This document shows, piece by piece, positions 26,448 to 34,608 of a stretch of 64,000 nt of DNA; positions within the stretch are counted from its first letter, which is position 1, and each line of letters starts with the position of its first letter. The stretch is from CAIMWS01 sp964409245 (GTDB taxonomy: Bacteria > Verrucomicrobiota > Verrucomicrobiia > Limisphaerales > UBA1319). The stretch spans positions 16,487-80,486 of the forward strand of contig CAYPCQ010000028.1 of assembly GCA_964409245.1 (NCBI GenBank). The letters run 5' to 3'. A model generated the notes under the pieces. It did not search any database and was not told the DNA's origin. It worked only from the letters and a program-made list of their open reading frames with translations. The position numbers and the translations under genes were made by a program.

Positions 26448-27815
26448 TCAGCAGTTGGGGCTGGGTTGAGGATTGGGTTGGCCAAGCGCCTGGGCCAGGG
26501 CGGCCCAACTTTGATCGAAGGCATATCCTTCGCGGATTCCCTGGCGGAGGAACTGCGTCAGCGGAGCATTGATCTTTATGGCGTGGTCTATCAATGGGTT
26601 GCTGCCGGCCGCGTACGCGCCGATGTTGATCAAATCCTGGTTTTTGCGATAGACCGCCAGGTTTTCACGGCCCAAGGCCACCAGCTCCAGCTGGGATGGG
26701 GATAACAGATCCCGCACCAGCCGGCTGACGCTATCCAGCACATCGATGGCTGGGTAGTGGTTCAGGGCGGCCAGCTCCCGGCTCAGCACGATGTGGCCGT
26801 CCAGGATGGAGCGGACCGAATCGGCGATGGGATCGTTCATGTCATCCGCTTCGACGAGCACCGTGAAGAGGCCCGTGATGGAGCCTTGCTCGCCCATGCC
26901 GGCCCGCTCCAGCAATTGTGGCAGCAGGGAAAACACTGAAGGGGTGTAGCCCCGGGTGGCGGGCGGTTCGCCCACCGCCAGGCCGATTTCCCGCTGCGCC
27001 ATGGCGAAACGGGTGACCGAGTCCATCATCAGCAGGACGCTCTGGCCCTGGTCCCGGAAATATTCGGCGATGGCGGTGGCCAGAAAGGCGCCTTTCAAAC
27101 GGGCCAAGGCCGGCTGGTTGGAGGTGGCCACCACCACCACCGACTTCTGCCGGCCGCGTTCATCCAGATCTTTTTCCAGGAATTCGCGCACTTCCCGGCC
27201 GCGCTCGCCGATGAGCGCGATGACGTTGACGTCCGCCTCCGCCTGGCTGGCCATCATGCCCAGCAGCGTGGATTTGCCCACCCCGCTGCCGGCGAATATC
27301 CCCAGGCGCTGGCCGCGTCCACAGGGGATGAAGGTGTCGATGCACTTCACGCCGGTGCGGAAGGTTTTCCGGATGCGCTGGCGCTTCAGCGGATGGGGAG
27401 GCGTGAGGGTCAGGCTGGCCTTATGCTCGGCCTGGATGGGGCCCAAGCCGTCGATGGGGCTGCCCAGCCCGTCGATGATCCGCCCTTTCAGACCTTTGCC
27501 CACGGTGGCCGTGAGCGGCGCATTGAGGGCCACCACGGAGCTGCCCGGGTGGATGCCGTGGATTTCGCCCAAGGGCATGAGCAGCAGGTTGCGCCCGCGG
27601 AACCCGACCACCTCCGCCAGGGTGTGCTCGTCCCGCCCGTTGGATTCGATGCGGCATAATTCGCCCACCGCGGCCAGCGGGCCTTCCGATTCGATCACGA
27701 GGCCCACCAACTGGACAACCTGGCCGCGGTTTTCCAAAACGCGCGCTCCCCGAGCCCGGTCCAGCAGGTGGCTGAAACGGCCCCGGGGGGCGCCTGGGTC
27801 CGGCATGGTGGTCAT
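26448..27815 (-). CDS. fliI: Flagellum-specific ATPase FliI
   Basis: A 455-residue F1-beta-like ATPase with Walker A 'GIFAGSGVGKSTLLGMMA', 'ALIGERGREVREFLEKDL', Walker B 'VLLMMDSVTRFAMAQREIGLA' and the family's 'GEPPATRGYTPSVFSLLPQL'. It energises the type III export of flagellar subunits in the cytoplasm. Its ATG overlaps the fliH stop as ATGA. Start choice is between Met1 and Met4. Confidence 0.97.
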   Translation of the reverse strand: MTTMPDPGAPRGRFSHLLDRARGARVLENRGQVVQLVGLVIESEGPLAAVGELCRIESNGRDEHTLAEVVGFRGRNLLLMPLGEIHGIHPGSSVVALNAPLTATVGKGLKGRIIDGLGSPIDGLGPIQAEHKASLTLTPPHPLKRQRIRKTFRTGVKCIDTFIPCGRGQRLGIFAGSGVGKSTLLGMMASQAEADVNVIALIGERGREVREFLEKDLDERGRQKSVVVVATSNQPALARLKGAFLATAIAEYFRDQGQSVLLMMDSVTRFAMAQREIGLAVGEPPATRGYTPSVFSLLPQLLERAGMGEQGSITGLFTVLVEADDMNDPIADSVRSILDGHIVLSRELAALNHYPAIDVLDSVSRLVRDLLSPSQLELVALGRENLAVYRKNQDLINIGAYAAGSNPLIDHAIKINAPLTQFLRQGIREGYAFDQSWAALAQALGQPNPQPSPNC

Positions 27816-28399
27816 AATTGCAGGGCCTCCTTGAGCAGCTTGACCTTAGTTTCCCGGCGGGCATCAAAGCAGCCGAACCGGGTCTGCACGAGGCATCCGC
27901 CGCGGGTGACCTCCGGCGAACTGGCGAAGCGGATGGGCTGCTGGGGATTTTCCTGGAGCAGCGGGGATTGGGATTGCTGCAGCAGCTTTAAGTCGTCGGC
28001 TTGCAGGAACACCTTCAATTCCGCCGAATCTTCAACCTGGCCCAGCGCATCCCGGATCACATGTTCCACCATGGCGGCGGTGACCGGCAGCTCCCCCACT
28101 AATTTGCGGGCTGCTTCCAAGGCCAGCTCCACCAGGATCGGTTCCATTTCGCGGGCGACTTTGGGGATGGCCGCACCCAGGGAGTGCATGATCCCCAGCT
28201 GCAATTCCTGCAGCTCGGCGCGCTGCTGGACCAGCTGTTCGCTGAGCCGGCGCTCCCCCTCTTCGCGGCCCCGCTCGAAGGCGGCCTGTTCCCGTTCCCG
28301 CACCCGGCGTTCCTGCAGCTCGGCCGCGGACCCCGAGGCGGCGATGCGCGCGCCCCGCAGATCCCGGCTGAATTTAACCTGTTCACGCCATAACTTCAT
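27812..28399 (-). CDS. fliH: Flagellar assembly protein FliH
   Basis: A protein of about 195 residues, helical and Glu/Gln/Arg-rich in its first half ('ELQERRVREREQAAFERGREE'-type sequence), with a C-terminal FliH/V-ATPase-E-like domain ('VELALEAARKLVGE', 'VEHVIRDALGQV', 'GGCLVQTRFGCFDARRETKV'). It is the peripheral stalk and regulator of FliI. The ATG at 28399 overlaps the end of fliG by 17 bases; a start at 28438 is also possible but adds an unlikely N-terminus. Confidence 0.9.
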   Translation of the reverse strand: MKLWREQVKFSRDLRGARIAASGSAAELQERRVREREQAAFERGREEGERRLSEQLVQQRAELQELQLGIMHSLGAAIPKVAREMEPILVELALEAARKLVGELPVTAAMVEHVIRDALGQVEDSAELKVFLQADDLKLLQQSQSPLLQENPQQPIRFASSPEVTRGGCLVQTRFGCFDARRETKVKLLKEALQL

Positions 28400-29435
28400 A
28401 ATTTGCTGATTGGCGGGCCTCGGACAGGTCGATCTCACCTTCGCTTTCCAGGCGGCGCACCACGTCGATGATCTTCAGCTGGGCGGCCTCGATCTCCTTC
28501 AGGCGCAGCGGCCCGAGGAAGCTCATTTCTTCCACCAGCGTTTCGGCGGCACGCTTGGACAGGCAGGCCAGCAAGGCGCCCTTGAGACCTTCGCTGGCGG
28601 TTTTGAGCGCCACCGCCAGGTCGCGCATGTCGATTTCGCGCAGGATCTTTTGCAGGGCGGCCGGCTCGAGCACCGAGAGATCTTCGAAGGTGAACATCTT
28701 CTGGCGGATCGATTGGCTCAGTTCCGGATTGTGTTCGTCCATGGACAGCAGGATGTTCTTGCTGACGTTCTTGTCCAGGGCGTTGAGCAAATTCGCGGCC
28801 GCCTTGAGCCCGCCGGTCTGGTGCAGGGCGCTGGGGTGTTTGCCCCCCATCTTGGAGGTCAATACCTGCACCACTTTTTCCACCACATCCACCGGTGTGG
28901 GCGCCAGCGTGGCCAGCCGCTCGATGATCTGCTCCCGCAGGTCGGCGCGCAGCAAGCTGAGCACTTGCCCGGCCTTTTCCGGGCCGAGATAGCTGATGAT
29001 GAGCGCGATGGTCTGGCCCTGTTCGCCCTTGATCAGGTTGAACACCTGGCGGGCATCCATGTCCGTGATTTGCTGCATTACCGTCACCGAAGCCCGGTTC
29101 GGCATCACCCGGCTCAGCACGTCGGAGGCGCGGAACAATCCCACCGCCTTTTCCAGGGCGGCCCGGGTGAAATCCAGCCCGCCGCGCACGGAGGTACCCG
29201 CCTGGACCGCGATGTCGGTGAACTCCTTCAGCACCTCCATCTGCATCTCCTGGCTGATCAGGCCGAGCTTGGACATGTCCGTGGTCAAGGTGTCCAGCTC
29301 ATGTTCGTCCATGCCCTTCATGATTTGGGCGGCGCTATCGGGACCCAGGATGACCAGCAAGATGGCCAGCTTCTGGATTTTGGTCATCTTCGCGAATTCA
29401 GTGGGGGGGTTTGCTGTTTCAGTTTGGGCTGCCAT
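28383..29435 (-). CDS. fliG: Flagellar motor switch protein FliG
   Basis: A 350-residue protein. The N-terminal domain has 'MTKIQKLAILLVILGPDSAAQI', the middle domain 'HPQ-like' loop region, and the C-terminal torque helix region has 'VLEPAALQKILREIDMRDLAVALKTA' and 'LSKRAAETLVEEM'. FliG couples the MS ring to stator force. The ATG at 29435 is preceded by a good ribosome site (agagga) about 6 bases upstream, so it is preferred to the ATG at 29477, which would overlap fliF. Confidence 0.96.
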   Translation of the reverse strand: MAAQTETANPPTEFAKMTKIQKLAILLVILGPDSAAQIMKGMDEHELDTLTTDMSKLGLISQEMQMEVLKEFTDIAVQAGTSVRGGLDFTRAALEKAVGLFRASDVLSRVMPNRASVTVMQQITDMDARQVFNLIKGEQGQTIALIISYLGPEKAGQVLSLLRADLREQIIERLATLAPTPVDVVEKVVQVLTSKMGGKHPSALHQTGGLKAAANLLNALDKNVSKNILLSMDEHNPELSQSIRQKMFTFEDLSVLEPAALQKILREIDMRDLAVALKTASEGLKGALLACLSKRAAETLVEEMSFLGPLRLKEIEAAQLKIIDVVRRLESEGEIDLSEARQSANYEVMA

Positions 29436-29445
29436 AAATTCCTCT

Positions 29446-31092
29446 TTAATTGTTCTTTTGGCCAGGTTTGCCGCCACGGGTCAGCCAGGAACGGATCGCC
29501 TGGCTTACGTTTTCCGGATTTTCCCGGATCAGCCGGTTGAGCACGTCCACGGTCACCAGCGCGGGTTCCTGTTGTTTGCGCCAGTCGCCGTTGCCGGAGC
29601 GATGCCCGTTGCCGTTCCCATTGCCATGGCCATTGCCGAACAGGCCCAGCGGCACCCCGATGGGGATGTTTTCGGTGGGCGTGCTTTTCAAGGTCCGGTA
29701 GAAGAACAGCATCATTCCCAGCGCCAGGGCCGGGTAGATTACGCTCTTTCCCAGATCCCACCAGAATTGCTGGTTTTGTTGTTTATCGATGGTTTGGGTG
29801 AGCTCGGTGGCCATCTCCTCGTTGAAGGGAACCTCTTCCAGTGCCAGTTCATCCAGACGGGTGCCATTGGCTGTGTTATTGGTCAACTGAAGCCCGATCG
29901 CCTTGGCTACGATTTCCTTCAGTTTAAGCAGTTCTTGGGGTGTTCGGGGCAGTGGTTTTCGGTCGGCGCCTGTGCCTTCAAACTTGGAGGCGATGAATAC
30001 GGCGGCCGATAGTTTTTTAATCACCCCGGTGGCGAAGGTTGTTTTGCTTAAGGTTTCCGGAACAATGTTAGTGAGCTTGCTGTTTTTTCGTTTGGTTTCG
30101 GAAATGTTTGAGGAAGCGGTGGCGGTGGCGTTGGTGTCAGTATTTAGGTTGGGGCCGATCCCCGCTGTGCCGCCATTGGCTCCATTGGAAGTTTTCGTGG
30201 TTTCCTCATCCAAACTGGTTTCGCCAGGAATTACCGCCTCCGCATCGATGGTCCGCTCCTGGCGGCTGATGGCATCGAAATTCACCTCGGCGGCGACTCT
30301 GACCAAGGCTTTGCCCACACCGATGACAGGGAACAGCATGTATTCGGCTTTCTTGGCGGCATTTTCTTCAATCAACGTGCGGATTTTGATCTGGTGATCG
30401 CTGATGGCGCCCAGCGAATCCGGTTCGGAAGTATTGGATACCATGCCCAGGCGGCTATCGATCACCACCACGTTGGCGGACGTCAAACCTTCCACTGCAT
30501 TGGCCACCAAGGATTGGATGGAACTGACCGCGTGGGGGGAGAGCGCCGCCTGGCGTTTGGTTTTGACATGGACCGATGCGGTGGGACGTTTCTGGTTGTC
30601 GGGCAACAGCCGGTTTTCCGGCATGACCAACAGGACGCTGGCCCAATCGATCTCCTCCATTTTGCTGATGGTGCGGCTTAGCTCACCCTGCACCGCCCGG
30701 TTGTAATTCACCCTTTGGACGAAGTCCGATATGCCAAAGGCCGGTTTGTCGAACAAATCCAGCCCCACCACTTCGCCGCCTTTGATATTCCGGGAGTTCA
30801 ATTGTATGCGGGTGGCATCGACTTGGTCTGCCGGCACGAGGATGGAGCGTCCGCCTTGGGCGAGCCGGTAGGGCACTTTGGTTTCCTGCAGGGCACTGAC
30901 GATCTTGGATGCTTCGCCGTCTTCAAGCCCGCCGTACAGCAATTTATAATCGGCCCTGGCGAGCCACCAGACCAGGCTGGCCAATCCAGCCAGCACCATG
31001 ATGCTGGCGGTGACCACGCTTATCCGTTGGTTCAGGCCCAGTTGACGCCATATGCCGGCCAACTGGGAGGCGAGTTGTGTGAGGTTTTTCAT
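29446..31092 (-). CDS. fliF: Flagellar MS-ring protein FliF
   Basis: A 548-residue protein with two transmembrane helices (about residues 25-45, and 'SVIYPALALGMMLFFYRTL' near 460). Between them are ring-building motifs such as 'YKLLYGGLEDGEASKI', 'RVNYNRAVQGELSRTI' and 'NAVEGLTSANVVVID'. The cytoplasmic tail ends with the FliG-binding region ('ENPENVSQAIRSWL'). Just before it is a simple Gly/Asn/His repeat (GNGHGNGNGNG) encoded by a near-perfect ggcaatgg-type DNA repeat at about 29600-29640. It is the platform on which motor and export gate assemble. Confidence 0.96.
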   Translation of the reverse strand: MKNLTQLASQLAGIWRQLGLNQRISVVTASIMVLAGLASLVWWLARADYKLLYGGLEDGEASKIVSALQETKVPYRLAQGGRSILVPADQVDATRIQLNSRNIKGGEVVGLDLFDKPAFGISDFVQRVNYNRAVQGELSRTISKMEEIDWASVLLVMPENRLLPDNQKRPTASVHVKTKRQAALSPHAVSSIQSLVANAVEGLTSANVVVIDSRLGMVSNTSEPDSLGAISDHQIKIRTLIEENAAKKAEYMLFPVIGVGKALVRVAAEVNFDAISRQERTIDAEAVIPGETSLDEETTKTSNGANGGTAGIGPNLNTDTNATATASSNISETKRKNSKLTNIVPETLSKTTFATGVIKKLSAAVFIASKFEGTGADRKPLPRTPQELLKLKEIVAKAIGLQLTNNTANGTRLDELALEEVPFNEEMATELTQTIDKQQNQQFWWDLGKSVIYPALALGMMLFFYRTLKSTPTENIPIGVPLGLFGNGHGNGNGNGHRSGNGDWRKQQEPALVTVDVLNRLIRENPENVSQAIRSWLTRGGKPGQKNN

Positions 31093-31116
31093 CGGTGTAT
31101 CAGTTATTTATGGAGG

Positions 31117-31500
31117 TCAGACCTGCATGCGCATCAGTTCCTGGTAGGATTCCAACAGTTTGTTGCGGACTTCCACCATCAGTTGAAAGGAAATGCTGGC
31201 CTCCTCGGCGGCGATCATGGCCTGGTGGAGGGAAACATCCTGGCCGCTCATCATGCCCGCCACCGTATTGTCCGCCGTGGCTTTCTTGGAACTTACTTCT
31301 TCCACCATGCGCCCTAAAAGGTTGCTGAAATTATTATCCCCCCCCACTTTTTGCGCGGCGGAGGTGGTCGAGGTCAATTCCTCCAAGCCTGGCAAGTCCG
31401 CGCTGCCTATTTTGCCGGCGGGCGCCAGATCCGCAGGCCGGATATCCGCCGCGTTTATAGTGGGTGTGATGTATTGGCGGATGGCTGATAATGCATTCAT
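31117..31500 (-). CDS. fliE: Flagellar hook-basal body protein FliE
   Basis: A 127-residue helical protein whose C-terminal half has the FliE signature 'SLHQAMIAAEEASISFQLMVEVRNKLLESYQELMRM'-type sequence, close to that of enterobacterial FliE. FliE joins the MS ring and export gate to the proximal rod. It lies between flgC and fliF with short gaps, as in many flgBC-fliE operons. Confidence 0.95.
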   Translation of the reverse strand: MNALSAIRQYITPTINAADIRPADLAPAGKIGSADLPGLEELTSTTSAAQKVGGDNNFSNLLGRMVEEVSSKKATADNTVAGMMSGQDVSLHQAMIAAEEASISFQLMVEVRNKLLESYQELMRMQV

Positions 31501-31511
31501 GGCGTGGCGTC

Positions 31512-31946
31512 CTAGCTTTTGCCGATGCTCAAGGCTTGTTGGGCCATGCTCCGCGCGGTTTTGACCACCGCCAGGTTGGCCTCATACGTGCGGGACGCGG
31601 TAATCATATCGGCCATTTCAATCTGGATCTGCACATTCGGCATTTGCACCCAGCCCGTGGGATCTGCGTCCGGATGCGTGGGGTTGTGGATGCGTTGGAA
31701 GGGGGACTGATCCTTTTGGATGCGGGCCACTTTGACGGATTCAGGCGCCGAACCGCCCAAACCGCTCGCGCCACGCTTTTGTTGCAAAAGGGTCTCAAAA
31801 ACCACTTCCTGCCGCTGGTAGGGGCGGCCATCCACGCCGCGCGTCACGTTGGCGTTGGCGATGTTTTGGGCGATCACCTCCATGCGCACGCGTTCAGCGT
31901 TCAAGGCCGAACTGGTTGAGTTGATGCCGGTTAATATGTCAAACAT
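31512..31946 (-). CDS. flgC: Flagellar proximal rod protein FlgC
   Basis: A 144-residue rod protein with N-terminal 'MFDILTGINSTSSALNAERV' and 'VIAQNIANANVTRG', plus C-terminal 'MPNVQIQIEMADMITASRTYEANL' and 'AQQALSIGK'. The length and both conserved ends fit FlgC. It lies 12 bases downstream of flgB. Confidence 0.96.
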   Translation of the reverse strand: MFDILTGINSTSSALNAERVRMEVIAQNIANANVTRGVDGRPYQRQEVVFETLLQQKRGASGLGGSAPESVKVARIQKDQSPFQRIHNPTHPDADPTGWVQMPNVQIQIEMADMITASRTYEANLAVVKTARSMAQQALSIGKS

Positions 31947-31958
31947 GGCGGGATTCCT

Positions 31959-32342
31959 TTATGCAGAGCGTCCGGTGATGGCCAGGCGGAGGCGTTTCAG
32001 GCTCGCCGTGACCAAATGTGTTTCCACGCAATAGGCGGTATAGTTCTTGGTGTTTTGCAGCAATTCGTGCTCCAATTGCACCGTGTTGCCATCTCTCGCT
32101 TGGGCCACCGCAGTGGAGTCCACCGCCAACTGAGGCCGCAAATGGCTGATTTGATCCACCGATTTATTGCCAATGGCTTTTTGCAGCTCATCGCTGAAGG
32201 AGGGAGTGACGTCGATGCGCTTGTAGCCAGGCTTTTCCGCATTGGCGATATTGGCGGCAATCGCCTCACTGCGCAACGCGGTTACGTCCAGCAATTTCTT
32301 GCTGGCCACATAATTTGGCTGGTTGAACAGGGCGGTAATCAT
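31959..32342 (-). CDS. flgB: Flagellar proximal rod protein FlgB
   Basis: A 127-residue rod protein with 'LLDVTALRSEAIAANIANAEKPGYKRIDV' in its N-terminal half and a helical C-terminus ('LEHELLQNTKNYTAYCVETHL'). It is the first gene of the flagellar operon, with a sigma-54-type promoter directly upstream and a leader predicted at about 16 bases. Confidence 0.96.
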   Translation of the reverse strand: MITALFNQPNYVASKKLLDVTALRSEAIAANIANAEKPGYKRIDVTPSFSDELQKAIGNKSVDQISHLRPQLAVDSTAVAQARDGNTVQLEHELLQNTKNYTAYCVETHLVTASLKRLRLAITGRSA

Positions 32343-32368
32343 AACGACTCTATTTCCGAGCAGGTTTA

Positions 32369-32384
32369 AGCAAGCCCCGTGCCA
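32369..32384 (-). promoter_or_regulatory. Sigma-54 (RpoN) -24/-12 promoter for the flagellar operon
   Basis: On the minus strand the sequence reads TGGCACggggcTTGCT. It matches the consensus TGGCACG-N4-TTGCW at every position, with the invariant GG and GC exactly 10 bases apart. Transcription would start near 32358, leaving a short leader that contains a weak purine-rich ribosome site (cggaaata) before the flgB ATG at 32342. Known biology: sigma-54 drives flagellar classes in many bacteria and needs an NtrC-type activator, which is not in this window. Confidence 0.85.
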
Positions 32385-32543
32385 GTGTGCAAATATTGCC
32401 TATATGAAGGGTTTGGCTATGCTCAGTGCCTTCGGGTGGGCAAATGTTTCCTGCCTGCTCCCGATCGGTAGGCAAGGATGGGCTTAAGCTTTAAAATGGC
32501 GTTCTGCCCGGCAGTTTTGGCTGAAGGTTGCCCGGTGGCTGGA

Positions 32544-33803
32544 TTACCGGTGGGGCTCGCTGGCCGCGGCTTTCACTTGGAGATGGGTTTCCAGCAGTTT
32601 AAAGAGTTCGTTGGTCCGGCGCATGGATCCGGATTGAACCGCTTTGCCAAAAACCAATTGCGGCAGGCTCGTCATTCTGGCTTTGGCCCGGTTGGCCTTA
32701 AAAATCGATACCCCGGTCTGAATCAAGTTGGACACCTTGGGATCGGCCATGGCTTCCTTCAGTTTGGCGCCGCCCACCAGCTTGACGGCTTGTTCCGTGG
32801 CCAGGTTCAGGGGGGGCGTATTCGTTTGCTTGAAAAACCAGGTGTCGAATTCGGGGTATGCCTTGGGGTTTGCAATAAAAACCCCCATCCCTAATTTGGC
32901 GTAATCGCAGGCCTGGGCGTGCATGGGTATGAATCGCACCACCTCCGCATTGCAATTGGTGCTTAATGGAACCGGCAGCGCAATGATGCAAAATTGGTTG
33001 GAGTAGCAGGCCTGCGCCTGCTCCAGCAAATGATGCAGATCCCGGCAGTGAGGACAGGTGTAATCGAAGAGATCGATCACCACGTTGGTGCCTGGCTTGC
33101 CTAAAACCGGCACTTTGCTGAGGTCAAAATTGAACTTCCCTTCGTGGAATTGGACCAGGTAAAGCTGCTTGGGAAAAATTAATTGCCCCCCCACCAGAAG
33201 GCCCAACCCGGCTAAACCCGCTGCCATGGAGGCCGCCATACCACCCCAGCCGGGCTTGGTGTGTTTTTCAGCAAGTTCCTTGATGGCAATTGTTTGCGTG
33301 TGTTTCCAGCTGGCTAACAAGCAACCGACGCTGAGCGCTCCCAAAGCGTGCGTGGTGCAGCATAGCCGGCAAAATGCTTTCAGCTCGAGCCATTGGATCC
33401 CTACGAACCAAATGATTGAACCCAAAACCATGGTTGAACCAGCCACAATCAGCCACCCAACCCATGGGCGCGGTGGTTGCGTCCATTTTTTGGACAGCCC
33501 GATGCTGGTGAGCATAAGCCCCAGGTAAATTCCCACCGCCAGGCCACTGACCGGGATTCCCAGCCACCAGGCATAGGGACTGGCGAGGATGCGGTCGCAA
33601 GCGGCTCCAGCTCCGCAACCGCTGATCGCTTCCGACGTCAAGGCGTGGTAAAGGAGGTAGGAGGACAAGCCAATAGCCGCCGCCTGCAGCAAACGGGCCA
33701 GCCAGGGCAAAACCATCCACCAATCCCGCACCTTTGTTTCACGGGTTTTTACGGACGATGGCGGAACCTGCGTGTTTTTCTTATGATTGTGTTTCTGGCC
33801 CAT
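32544..33803 (-). CDS. VKOR-DsbA fusion: vitamin K epoxide reductase domain plus thioredoxin-fold domain
   Basis: A 419-residue protein. Residues of about 30-165 form a four- or five-helix VKOR domain with the loop cysteines Cys63 and Cys69 and the quinone-side active site 'CRLC' (145-148). After a further helix at about 187-206 comes a periplasmic DsbA/thioredoxin-like domain with active site Cys250-Pro-His-Cys253. The two domains together form disulfides in exported proteins and pass electrons to quinone, replacing a DsbA-DsbB pair. It is encoded directly upstream of the flagellar operon on the same strand, about 160 bases before the sigma-54 promoter, so it is probably a separate unit. Confidence 0.93.
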   Translation of the reverse strand: MGQKHNHKKNTQVPPSSVKTRETKVRDWWMVLPWLARLLQAAAIGLSSYLLYHALTSEAISGCGAGAACDRILASPYAWWLGIPVSGLAVGIYLGLMLTSIGLSKKWTQPPRPWVGWLIVAGSTMVLGSIIWFVGIQWLELKAFCRLCCTTHALGALSVGCLLASWKHTQTIAIKELAEKHTKPGWGGMAASMAAGLAGLGLLVGGQLIFPKQLYLVQFHEGKFNFDLSKVPVLGKPGTNVVIDLFDYTCPHCRDLHHLLEQAQACYSNQFCIIALPVPLSTNCNAEVVRFIPMHAQACDYAKLGMGVFIANPKAYPEFDTWFFKQTNTPPLNLATEQAVKLVGGAKLKEAMADPKVSNLIQTGVSIFKANRAKARMTSLPQLVFGKAVQSGSMRRTNELFKLLETHLQVKAAASEPHR

Positions 33804-34036
33804 TCATCAGCCTTTACCGAACCAAACAGGTTCGGAATTCAAGCGCTTAGCTGGGTAATGCCTGCCGTAATGTGCTGCCGCAGTCAATCGGAATCCCCTG
33901 CGTTGCGGCTCTTTTCAGGTTTTTCGCCAAATTCGCCGGGTATTGTCAGGCGGCCGGCCAGGAACTGCCAAGCCATGGGCACTGTGGAAAGCGATTTTAG
34001 AGTCCTTTTGGGTGCCAATCATCGAGAGGACACCAT

Positions 34037-34330
34037 TCAGGCTTTGTTGGAGGGTGGTTTTGTTTGGGTTTGTTGGCGATCAGGTGGCTGCCTTAACGAA
34101 ATTCTGTCATTTGCTGTTTTCAGCTCTGGATTCAGATGGGCAGTCAAACGACTGTCTGGTTTGGATGGCAGACTATTCACGCATGTTTCCCGATTCAATT
34201 GGGCCAAGCCCATTTCCTCCAAACCCGGCATCGATGGCCTGGCTTTTTTGCGGGCCAGGCAGAGGGCGATAATGAAAAGAAAGCAGGCTGCGCAATAAAC
34301 TGTTAACCCGATAACGATATAGTTATTCAT
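34037..34330 (-). CDS. Small single-span membrane protein, unknown function
   Basis: A 97-residue frame with one clear N-terminal transmembrane helix ('IVIGLTVYCAACFLFIIALCLA') followed by Arg/Lys and a polar tail. An aggaata purine stretch lies about 12 bases before the ATG, which supports translation. I do not recognise a family. The overlapping plus-strand frames lack protein-like features. The 230 bases between it and the VKOR gene hold nothing else I can name. Confidence 0.5.
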   Translation of the reverse strand: MNNYIVIGLTVYCAACFLFIIALCLARKKARPSMPGLEEMGLAQLNRETCVNSLPSKPDSRLTAHLNPELKTANDRISLRQPPDRQQTQTKPPSNKA

Positions 34331-34466
34331 CTTTGCCTATTCCTGTTCGCCGATCTCAGCCAACAACCGTAAGCCTCTCCTTTTGAGGAGCCTTGGGTCG
34401 GGCATTTGAATCGCCTTGTTCATGCTGGGGTGCATCCTAGGGCGAAGGAGGAAGGAACGCCATTGA

Positions 34467-34503
34467 ACTGCAACGAACGCGCATAAATTTGCAGTAAACG
34501 CGG
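34467..34503 (-). repeat. Dispersed 36-base repeat, copy A
   Basis: Read on the minus strand, this matches bases 55884-55919 of the plus strand at about 30 of 36 positions, with the shared blocks GCGTTT-CTGCAAATTT and GCGTTCGTTGCAG. The core is bounded by inverted ends, CTGCAA/TTGCAG. It lies 105-140 bases before the lactonase gene. Confidence 0.6.
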
Positions 34504-34608
34504 GTTCTGCCCGAATCTTTATTGGCGGCCATCAACCACCGGTCCCCATGGGCCTGCCAATGCTGGCTTGATCATTCGGCACCATTCCGGGTAGTCTGGC
34601 ATTAAATC

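Noticed and set aside
33477..34298. 273-codon plus-strand frame
   Set aside because: It covers the antisense of the VKOR gene start and the small membrane protein; composition changes along it and no domain is visible.
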